IMG/VR virus record: IMGVR_UViG_3300014913_000068
Location: 1-26,162 of that record
Origin: a virus
Length of the DNA: 26,162 bases
Reading direction: 5' to 3' (one strand)
The notes under the pieces were generated by a model. That model did not search any database. It was given only the letters and a program-made list of their open reading frames with translations, and was not told the DNA's origin. Shown one piece after another: positions 19,090 to 24,442 of this stretch (position 1 is the first letter of the stretch; every line of letters begins with the position of its first letter). The position numbers and the translations under genes are program-made.

Positions 19090-19753
19090 ACATCATATAG
19101 AAGAACTTGTAGAAAATTTTAAAGATATCCCTGGATTTGTTGTAGGAAATGGCTGGAGTAAAACTTATTTTGATATAGATAAGTTAAAAGATATAGGAAT
19201 AATAATTGCGTGTAATGAAGCATTCAAAGAGCATCATGTTGATTTGTTGATGTTTCAAGATGTAGATAAACGAGATTTATTTGAAAAGATTATGAAATCT
19301 TACCCTCTAAAAGTTATGCATAAGTCGATAAAAAAGACATGGCAATTAGAACAAGTAGCTGAACAGAAAGAGAAAATATTCTATTATGATCTTAGAAGAT
19401 CCTTTAAACATTATAATGGACTGATGAAACAATTAAGTGGACATATGGCTTTTCAATTAGCTTACAAACTAGGATGTAATCCAATAATCTTAATAGGAGT
19501 AGATTGTTGTGCAGAGGGACCAAATAAAAGATTAAATACTCATAATTTACAAACTAGAACTTTAGCTAAGGAACAAGGTAAGTGGACTACTACTACTTTA
19601 AAAGCATCTATAAAACCGTTAGTAAAAGTATATAGAGAAATAAAGGATGAGAGAAAAGTTTTTAAATTAGGAAACTATGGACTCTTACCTTTCCCAATCA
19701 TTTCATGGGAACAGGTTTTAGATAGAGATTTTGAGGAGAGTCATCATGCATGA
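19052..19753 (+). CDS. MptE/DUF115/sialyltransferase-like protein
   Basis: A 233-residue protein starting at ATG 19052 (AAGGA 11 bases before), inside the end of the preceding gene. Motifs suggest the Rossmann-like fold shared by archaeal MptE, the MAF/DUF115 flagellin-glycosylation proteins and GT42 sialyltransferases: VVGNGWSK (30-37), IIIACNEAF (50-58), DLLMFQDVD (64-72), SGHMAFQLAYKLG (129-141) and IILIGVDCC (145-153). In that fold the first Gly-rich loop and the acidic residues bind a nucleotide-linked substrate. The substrate cannot be told; roles could be glycosylation of a virion or host surface molecule. Placement at the end of the virion module is unlike a housekeeping enzyme. Fold-level similarity is from motif recall; the biochemical role is unknown. 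Confidence 0.6.
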   Translation: MHKKKNDRSIVFKHHIEELVENFKDIPGFVVGNGWSKTYFDIDKLKDIGIIIACNEAFKEHHVDLLMFQDVDKRDLFEKIMKSYPLKVMHKSIKKTWQLEQVAEQKEKIFYYDLRRSFKHYNGLMKQLSGHMAFQLAYKLGCNPIILIGVDCCAEGPNKRLNTHNLQTRTLAKEQGKWTTTTLKASIKPLVKVYREIKDERKVFKLGNYGLLPFPIISWEQVLDRDFEESHHA

Positions 19754-20051
19754 GCTTTTCACCTATAGTCCTCAACTCTTCATTGTTTTACTTGGGATCG
19801 GTTATCTATTGGACAAATTAAAAAAGTTTAACGATAAAAAGAATGGAAATAATGGAGTAACTGCTTATCAAGCAAATCTTCTTGAAAAAATAACTTCCTT
19901 TCAAGCTAGAGTTTTAATTGTGCATGAACAACAAAATGAAAATCTTAAAACAATAATTGCTAAACTTACTGAAATGAATGGAGATAATAAAGAGATAAAA
20001 AGAGAATTAGCAGAGAGACCTTGTATTTTCAATAAACCAGACTCGAAATGA
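19746..20051 (+). CDS. Small membrane-anchored coiled-coil protein (holin/lysis candidate)
   Basis: A 101-residue protein. I choose ATG 19746 because GAGGAGA (19733-19739) lies at ideal spacing before it; an upstream TTG at 19731 overlaps that site. Residues 9-22 (PQLFIVLLGIGYLL) form one short hydrophobic helix near the N-terminus, followed by a basic stretch (DKLKKFNDKK) and then a long charged helix likely to be a coiled coil. This is the architecture of small BhlA-like holins and of other phage inner-membrane proteins. It is the last gene before a strong terminator, where lysis genes often sit, but no endolysin is seen next to it, so the lysis role is only a guess. Confidence 0.6.
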   Translation: MHELFTYSPQLFIVLLGIGYLLDKLKKFNDKKNGNNGVTAYQANLLEKITSFQARVLIVHEQQNENLKTIIAKLTEMNGDNKEIKRELAERPCIFNKPDSK

Positions 20052-20115
20052 GCCCTATATATAAGTAGGTAGAAACTCGAACATATCTATTTAAATTGAT
20101 TAGTGACTGTCTTCA

Positions 20116-20148
20116 TAACTCCTTATATACTAAGGAGTTAAAATTTTT
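20116..20148 (+). terminator. Rho-independent-type terminator closing the virion module
   Basis: A perfect 10-base inverted repeat (20116-20125 and 20131-20140) with a 5-base TATAC loop is followed by AAA and TTTTT at 20144-20148. It lies 65 bases after the last virion-module gene. A second, outer pairing ACTGTC (20106-20111) with GACAGT (20169-20174) is followed by six T residues (20174-20179), so a nested back-up terminator is possible. Confidence 0.75.
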
Positions 20149-20158
20149 CAGAATTTTC

Positions 20159-20187
20159 TTGAGTATGTGACAGTTTTTTGTTAGAGT
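20159..20187 (+). promoter_or_regulatory. Possible sigma-70-like promoter for the replication module
   Basis: TTGAGT (20159-20164) and TAGAGT (20182-20187) are separated by 17 bases, with a TG just upstream of the -10-like box (20179-20180, one base of spacing, the extended -10 pattern). Start of transcription would be near 20194, giving a ~27-base leader to the helicase ATG, with AGGTGA as its ribosome binding site. The position directly after a terminator supports it; both boxes are imperfect. Confidence 0.3.
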
Positions 20188-20220
20188 GGGAATACTCTGA
20201 AAACATGAGGTGAAATAAAT

Positions 20221-21597
20221 ATGTTAACGCAAGCCTTTAAACATCAACAAGTTATAGCTGATACCGTTTGCAAGAAACCGAGTGTACTCGGTACGTCTGT
20301 AGCTTTGCTTTGTGAATGTGGTACGGGAAAAACACGTATCATATTAGACATAATAGAACGCAGAGGATTTACTACTACATTAATATTGTGTCCAGCATAT
20401 GTAGTTGATACATGGATCAATGAAATACTTAAACATACTACATTCGCTTTTCATCTATTTCGTGGAACTGTCGTACAAAAAATGGAGCGATTTGTTAATT
20501 TTTGTATGGATACTGGACCGCGTATTTTAATTTGCTCTTATGAAAGTTATGTGAGATGGGCTGAAATATTGGAACCTAAAAAATTTGAAATGGTTGTCGC
20601 CGACGAAGCATCTATTTTTTCAGGTTACGGAAAAACAGTAAGATTAGCACTTAGAAAATTTAGAAACATAAAGAATAAAGCTATTATGACTGGAACAATT
20701 ATAGCGGAGAAATACCAAGACGTATTTACTCCGTTTTATTTTTTAGACGGTGGTAGGACCTTTGGGGATAGTTATTTTTATTTTCTGAAGAATTATTTTA
20801 CAGAGGATTTCAAGGGTGGATGGGAAGTTACGGATTGGGGAAGAAAAACTATACAACAAAAACTAAAGTATAATCCATATATATTTACTTTGTCTAAAAA
20901 GGAATGTTTGGATTTACCTCCAAAAATCTATCAAGCGTATTATTATAGAATGAGTAAAGATCAAACAAAGTTAGATCGTGAAATTGTAAAGAATTGGGAA
21001 GCTAAAATTTTTAATGAAGATGGAGAGTTAGTGACTTTTGAAGAGTTTAGCTATTCAATCCAAATCTTACAGAAGAGAATGCAAATTTGTTCTAATTTTA
21101 TGTATATAGAGAATGGAGACAATAAAAAAACTATTTATAGAATACCCGGAAAAAATCAGAAGCTCGCTGTCGTTCAAGATTTTATAAAAGAAAATCGTGA
21201 TGAAGGTATAATAATTGTTTATCAATATAAAGCTGAAGAAGAGATATTAAAAGAAGCAGGATTTAAGATATTTGAATCCCATAAAGATATAAAAAGTTTT
21301 CCTGGAATACTTGCTTGCCAAATAGATAAGATAAAGATGGGAGTAGACGGTTTTCAAGATGTAGCTAATATAGCTATATTCTTCTCAAATAAACTATCTC
21401 TAAAAGATAGAATACAATGTGAAGACAGGCTTCATAGATCAGGACAGAAAAAATCAGTAGTTATTGTTGATTTCATATGTAACGGTGCATATGATGCTCA
21501 AATATATTATATCTTAAAAGAAAAGAAAAAACCCCTTTTGGAGTTGTATAATGCCTATACAGAGAGCAATAGATTTGATCGGTTACGAATCTCCTAG
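20221..21597 (+). CDS. SNF2-type DEAD/DEAH helicase
   Basis: A 458-residue superfamily 2 helicase with the minimal two-domain core. Motif I is ECGTGKT (32-38), motif II is VADEAS (126-131), motif III contains MTGTI (156-160), and motif VI is QCEDRLHRSGQ (399-409), the RxHRxGQ-type signature of the SNF2 group. It would use ATP to translocate along duplex DNA, remodelling protein-DNA complexes or forks during phage replication or recombination. Size is like other compact phage SNF2 helicases, without accessory chromatin domains. The usual 'Q.....G.GL.L' motif V is represented only loosely by QIDKIKMGVDGFQDV (367-381). It opens the replication module, with AGGTGA upstream of its ATG, and overlaps the following small gene by 47 bases. 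Confidence 0.9.
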   Translation: MLTQAFKHQQVIADTVCKKPSVLGTSVALLCECGTGKTRIILDIIERRGFTTTLILCPAYVVDTWINEILKHTTFAFHLFRGTVVQKMERFVNFCMDTGPRILICSYESYVRWAEILEPKKFEMVVADEASIFSGYGKTVRLALRKFRNIKNKAIMTGTIIAEKYQDVFTPFYFLDGGRTFGDSYFYFLKNYFTEDFKGGWEVTDWGRKTIQQKLKYNPYIFTLSKKECLDLPPKIYQAYYYRMSKDQTKLDREIVKNWEAKIFNEDGELVTFEEFSYSIQILQKRMQICSNFMYIENGDNKKTIYRIPGKNQKLAVVQDFIKENRDEGIIIVYQYKAEEEILKEAGFKIFESHKDIKSFPGILACQIDKIKMGVDGFQDVANIAIFFSNKLSLKDRIQCEDRLHRSGQKKSVVIVDFICNGAYDAQIYYILKEKKKPLLELYNAYTESNRFDRLRIS

Positions 21598-21790
21598 AAC
21601 AAATTATCCGGTATCTGTTAGGATACGCCCTGATCTATTGGTAGTCATAGATAAAATTTGTGCTAAACTGTCTTTTAGTAGAAGTGATCTTATAAATTTG
21701 TTCATCCTAAATTCTTTAGGCCATACTAAAGTAGATTTTGATGCTAAAAGTATAGCTGTAGGTGAAGAATTTACAGTTATGGGAGAATAA
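21551..21790 (+). CDS. Ribbon-helix-helix DNA-binding protein
   Basis: A 79-residue protein with the Arc/MetJ/CopG-type pattern: one strand YPVSVRIRP (19-27), helix A DLLVVIDKICAKL (28-40), a turn with SFSRSD, and helix B LINLFILNSL (47-56). Two copies would pair to form a two-stranded sheet that reads the major groove. A C-terminal tail of ~23 residues is extra. It begins inside the helicase gene with GGAG 8 bases before the ATG and is followed 2 bases later by the zinc-ribbon gene. It may be a transcriptional repressor or may affect DNA replication. No operator can be assigned, though the imperfect palindromes at 20183-20198 and 24307-24319 are possible targets worth testing. Confidence 0.72.
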   Translation: MPIQRAIDLIGYESPRTNYPVSVRIRPDLLVVIDKICAKLSFSRSDLINLFILNSLGHTKVDFDAKSIAVGEEFTVMGE

Positions 21791-21792
21791 TT

Positions 21793-22008
21793 ATGTCTAT
21801 GATATGTGAACATTGTGGATCAACTTCTGTAATGATTGATGAAGGAGAAGTATTATCAAAAGACCATCCAAGTATTTTAACTGATACTTATTGTCTTGAT
21901 TGTGGACAAAAGATAGATCCAGAATTGGTGTATGACTATTTTAAAGGAATTGAAGAAGCAGTGGAAGACGAAAGAGTTTCAAAATATTTAGAAAATAGGA
22001 GAATATAA
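21793..22008 (+). CDS. Small zinc-ribbon protein
   Basis: A 71-residue protein with two CxxC knuckles, C5-C8 (ICEHCG) and C34-C37 (YCLDCG), spaced as in a zinc ribbon, followed by an acidic helical tail of ~30 residues. Such proteins bind zinc and often mediate DNA, RNA or protein contacts. The preceding gene ends 2 bases upstream, GGGAGAATA gives the ribosome binding site, and the stop codon overlaps the ATG of the nuclease gene, so it is made together with the recombination proteins. Specific role unknown. Confidence 0.72.
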   Translation: MSMICEHCGSTSVMIDEGEVLSKDHPSILTDTYCLDCGQKIDPELVYDYFKGIEEAVEDERVSKYLENRRI

Positions 22009-22883
22009 TGAATGACCAATCTTATATTCCAATAAGCCATAGTGCATTAGCTGCATTCCTAACTTGTCCTAGAAAATTCCAACTGTATCCAAAATATAAG
22101 GTAAAATCTTATGAAGAGCCTTTACGGACTGGTCATATTGCTCATAAAGTTTTTCAGAAGTTTTCACAGGATCAAAACCTTAATGATATCTATAAATATA
22201 TAGATGAAGAAGTGACTAAGGAATTAGAAACCCATATGAATGTTCCAGACATTAGTAAAATCTGCTATAAGATGGCAGGAATGTTAAAAGGAATGTGCGC
22301 AGGGAATCCATATTGGAAAGACATTATTCCCTATATTCAACATACCGAATTAAACTTTTCATATACTTTACCACAATTCGGTATTTTCGGATTGCATGGA
22401 TTTATAGATGCTATAATAAAAACTCCAAATGGATGTTTTGTAATAGAATATAAAACAACCGGAGATATCAGACGTTTTACGCATACAAAAGCACTAAGAG
22501 CTAATCTTCAAGCTACAATTTATTACTACGCATGTAAACATATGGGAATAGACATTCGCGGCGTCATGTTTATGATTTTTAAAAAACCTCAAATCAGACA
22601 AACAAAAAAAGAGACGCCTGAAATGTTTGAACAACGTTTGATTGAAGACTATAAAGCTCGGCCAGAGTTTTATTTTTATAAGGATTTTACTTATCGAGAT
22701 AAGGATTCTACAGATTTTGAAAATCGTTTGATAAAACATTTTTCTAGAATAGAAAGATGTTTTCAAGAAGATGATTTTTGGATGAATGAGGAATCTTGCT
22801 ACGGATTTAAACCGTGTGTCTTTTTACCGATTTGTCAAAACGATCCGAATTGGAAAGATTATTATGAGGAGATATCAGAATGA
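22008..22883 (+). CDS. Cas4/RecB-like PD-(D/E)XK nuclease with probable Fe-S cluster
   Basis: A 291-residue exonuclease-type protein. The N-terminus (ISHSALAAFLTCPRKFQL) is the classic opening of this family. Catalytic residues are visible: H46 in TGHIAHKVF, D134 in LHGFIDAI, E147 and K149 in VIEYKTT, and Q168 in ANLQATIYYYA. Four cysteines, C20 and then C264, C270 and C276 near the C-terminus, are placed as in Cas4/AddB-type proteins that hold a 4Fe-4S cluster around the nuclease domain. It probably resects DNA ends to make single strands for the neighbouring Sak4-like protein. There is no CRISPR array or other cas gene here, so this is phage recombination rather than adaptation. The ATG overlaps the previous stop codon, and its TGA overlaps the next ATG. 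Confidence 0.85.
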   Translation: MNDQSYIPISHSALAAFLTCPRKFQLYPKYKVKSYEEPLRTGHIAHKVFQKFSQDQNLNDIYKYIDEEVTKELETHMNVPDISKICYKMAGMLKGMCAGNPYWKDIIPYIQHTELNFSYTLPQFGIFGLHGFIDAIIKTPNGCFVIEYKTTGDIRRFTHTKALRANLQATIYYYACKHMGIDIRGVMFMIFKKPQIRQTKKETPEMFEQRLIEDYKARPEFYFYKDFTYRDKDSTDFENRLIKHFSRIERCFQEDDFWMNEESCYGFKPCVFLPICQNDPNWKDYYEEISE

Positions 22884-23635
22884 ATATTGAGAAAACAGTA
22901 CCTAAGAAAACTATGTATAACAGCAACTGGTTTCTTTATGGAGCACCTGGTATAGGGAAAACTACATTAGCTTCACAATTTCCTAAATCTTTGTTTATCT
23001 ATACAGAAGCTGGACAAGGATTTGTATCATCTGATTGTGTACTGACTGAACATGATAATCAAGTGTTTACAAGTTTTAAAGAAATTCAATTTGTCGTTAA
23101 TGGCATCTTGAAAGATCCAGAATATAAGGAGAATTATGATGTTATTTGGTTTGATACTGTAGATAATTTTATAGATTTAGCTTTTAGACATGTTTGCGAT
23201 TTGAAACATGTTGAACACGCTTCAGATTTACAATGGGGGAAAGGTTGGGATCTGACTTCACAAGAGATAAAACTAATAATTAGCAAGCTGCAATCAGTTG
23301 GCTTTACTCTTGGATTCATTTCTCATGAATTTTCGAAAGATCATCAATTCAAAGGAAGAACTATTACTAAAATCATTCCAAATCTAGGAACTACAGCAAG
23401 AAAAGCTATACTACCTTTAGTCGATTTTATCGGATATATGTACATGTCACCCATCAAAATAGGAAGTAAACTTGTAAATAAAAGAGCTATTTCTTTTGTT
23501 ATGCATAGTGAGTATGAATCAAAAGATCGCAGCGGTTTATTTACCGAACCTATTATCTTGGAAGATTCTAATACGTGTTATTCCAGACTAGAGGAAGTTT
23601 GGAACAAAAAAGTTTCTGCCATAGAGGAGAATTAA
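22880..23635 (+). CDS. Sak4-like RecA-fold ATPase (single-strand annealing/recombination)
   Basis: A 251-residue protein with one RecA/AAA core of the AAA_24 type. Walker A is GAPGIGKTT (21-29), Walker B is YDVIWFDT (86-93), and a sensor-like strand ends FISHEFSKD (147-154). This matches Sak4 family proteins, compact RecA relatives that promote annealing or strand invasion of phage DNA and usually work with a partner single-strand binding protein, here the next gene. The nuclease gene overlaps it by 4 bases (ATGA), and the SSB-like gene starts 1 base after its stop, so nuclease, annealase and SSB form one translation unit. The Sak4 name is a family-level inference; the ATPase fold is clear. 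Confidence 0.82.
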   Translation: MNIEKTVPKKTMYNSNWFLYGAPGIGKTTLASQFPKSLFIYTEAGQGFVSSDCVLTEHDNQVFTSFKEIQFVVNGILKDPEYKENYDVIWFDTVDNFIDLAFRHVCDLKHVEHASDLQWGKGWDLTSQEIKLIISKLQSVGFTLGFISHEFSKDHQFKGRTITKIIPNLGTTARKAILPLVDFIGYMYMSPIKIGSKLVNKRAISFVMHSEYESKDRSGLFTEPIILEDSNTCYSRLEEVWNKKVSAIEEN

Positions 23636-23636
23636 A

Positions 23637-24080
23637 ATGACAAATGAAGAGGTCAATTTTGAGCAAGAGTTGTTGAATATCCAATCAACATGGGATCAAT
23701 CGCAATCGAGAGAGGAACGTGAAGGTATTGAAGATGGAGATTATAAACTTGTAGTGAAAAGTATGGAGCTAAGGAAATCTCCAAAGACGGGAGATATACA
23801 GGTAAGAACTGTTTTTGAAATGCTTCCTGCTCCTGGAGAACCAAATTTTCTTGCTCGTACCATACCTCCGAAATGGGACAACCTTTCTGATCCTGATCGG
23901 GCAGGATATTTTAAAGACATGCTTAACGCAATGGGTTTAGAATATCCTGAAAAGATTGTGGATATTATTCCTGTTCTCGAACAAGCAAAAGATCGAATTG
24001 TTTGGGCAACAATCAGGAACGTATTTACCAACAATCGACATTACATCAATATCTATGTCAACAGTTTGTGTGAAGAATAA
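23637..24080 (+). CDS. Probable single-stranded DNA-binding protein (DUF669-like)
   Basis: A 147-residue protein with an N-terminal helical lead (1-30), then beta strands that fit an OB-like core: GDYKLVVKSMELRKS (34-48) followed by IQVRTVFEML (54-63), and a C-terminal strand pair VWATIRNVF / HYINIYVNSL. It ends with acidic residues (CEE), a common feature of SSB tails that recruit partners. The pattern 'dGdY...v......ktg...v...f..l' is what I associate with DUF669-type phage proteins found beside Sak4/Sak annealases. GAGGAG precedes the ATG. It probably coats the strands produced by the nuclease and loads the Sak4-like protein. The call rests on neighbours plus motif pattern. Confidence 0.72.
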   Translation: MTNEEVNFEQELLNIQSTWDQSQSREEREGIEDGDYKLVVKSMELRKSPKTGDIQVRTVFEMLPAPGEPNFLARTIPPKWDNLSDPDRAGYFKDMLNAMGLEYPEKIVDIIPVLEQAKDRIVWATIRNVFTNNRHYINIYVNSLCEE

Positions 24081-24099
24081 TACTCTTTAGGGTTTAAAT

Positions 24100-24206
24100 A
24101 GGGAGAATATATTGGAAAAGAATTTAGATACTCTTATCTTTATTTAGACAGCCTAGGATGTTTATCTAAGGATGGACCTAAATTGGACCTACAGTATATC
24201 CTCCCT
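24100..24206 (+). other. Structured domain I (long-range hairpin)
   Basis: Arms 24100-24114 and 24192-24206 pair over 14 positions: six pairs, one A/C mismatch (24106/24200), then eight pairs including one G-U. Inside, a hairpin AGATA-CTCT-TATCT (24126-24139) and another at 24145-24150/24159-24164 with loop GCCTAGGA can form; TTAGATA (24124-24130) can alternatively pair with TATCTAA (24163-24169), so two folds compete. TTTCTTT follows the closing arm. Confidence 0.55.
24173..24191 (+). repeat. Tandem 8-base direct repeat, 11-base period
   Basis: TGGACCTA occurs at 24173-24180 and again at 24184-24191, so the copies lie on the same face of the DNA about one helical turn apart. This is the geometry of iterons or of a dimeric protein's binding site. 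Only two copies are present and they lie inside domain I. Confidence 0.5.
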
Positions 24207-24221
24207 TTCTTTGACAATCAT

Positions 24222-24329
24222 AGAGCATGGGCGGGTTCCTTCCTTGAGTCCCCTGTATCCCTCACCTCTAGTGAAGGTCGTTACCATGATAACGCCTCCA
24301 ACCCAAACGATCCGATCGTCCCATGCTCT
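24222..24329 (+). ncRNA. Structured domain II (GC-rich, three-way-junction fold), candidate RNA
   Basis: A perfect 10-pair closing helix joins 24222-24231 to 24320-24329. Inside, GGGTT (24233-24237) pairs with AACCC (24300-24304), and ACGA (24307-24310) pairs with TCGT (24316-24319), directly stacked on the closing helix: a compact three-way junction with one- and two-base linkers. Within the second helix lie a hairpin CGTTA-loop-TAACG (24279-24294), extended by AGG/CCT pairs around a bulged T278, and a small TCAC-loop-GTGA hairpin (24262-24274). By hand count 59 of 108 bases are G or C, against roughly a third in flanking genes. Strand of transcription cannot be decided, and no known family is recognised. 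Confidence 0.45.
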
Positions 24330-24339
24330 TTATCTTTAT

Positions 24340-24415
24340 AGGGGATAGGATAGATTGAATCTTATGTTGTACGTCTTGTACACCCGATTGTGCTATTATT
24401 ACTATCCTATCCCCT
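24340..24415 (+). other. Structured domain III (14-pair stem before polymerase)
   Basis: Arms 24340-24353 and 24402-24415 are perfectly complementary (14 pairs). The 48-base interior holds a second stem AATC/GATT (24358-24361, 24386-24389) enclosing a hairpin TGTAC-GTCTT-GTACA (24368-24382). The closing arm is followed by TTCCTTTATCTT, so it could act as an attenuator or terminator just before the polymerase start, or as a leader structure. Confidence 0.55.
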
Positions 24416-24442
24416 TCCTTTATCTTAAAAAAGGAGATTTTC
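24415..24442 (+). promoter_or_regulatory. Polymerase ribosome binding site with its own anti-Shine-Dalgarno hairpin
   Basis: AAGGAG at 24431-24436 sits 6 bases before the polymerase ATG. The pyrimidine tract TTCCTTT (24415-24421) can pair with AAAGGAG (24430-24436) across an 8-base loop, which would cover the whole site. This hairpin can coexist with most of domain III, sharing only base 24415, so polymerase translation may be held low by default. Confidence 0.45.

Larger units (their letters stand above)
24081..24442 (+). other. 362-base non-coding interval made of three long inverted-repeat domains
   Basis: No convincing gene lies here. Nearly all of it can be folded into three consecutive domains (24100-24206, 24222-24329, 24340-24415), each closed by long complementary arms, and each 3' arm is followed by a T-rich pyrimidine tract. 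The only longer frame, 24172-24348 (58 codons), has no usable ribosome binding site spacing and a Ser/Pro-rich composition unlike its neighbours, so I do not call it. Possible meanings are a structured RNA, a leader controlling the polymerase gene, or a replication origin. I do not recognise a known RNA family in it. Confidence 0.7.

Noticed and set aside
22008-22883. A CRISPR-Cas adaptation module
   Set aside because: Only the Cas4-like nuclease is present; there is no Cas1, Cas2 or repeat-spacer array, and the neighbours are phage recombination genes.
24211-24240. A perfect TTGACA (-35 box) at 24211-24216
   Set aside because: No -10-like hexamer occurs 15-19 bases downstream; that stretch is GC-rich stem sequence.
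24222-24329. tRNA or tmRNA gene
   Set aside because: No GGTTCGA-type T arm, no CCA end, and a 10-pair closing stem is too long for an acceptor arm.
24172-24348. A 58-codon open frame on the + strand within the folded interval
   Set aside because: The only purine tract (AAGG) directly abuts its ATG, too close to work as a ribosome binding site; the peptide is Ser/Pro/Leu-rich with no recognisable pattern; and the segment is better explained by paired arms.
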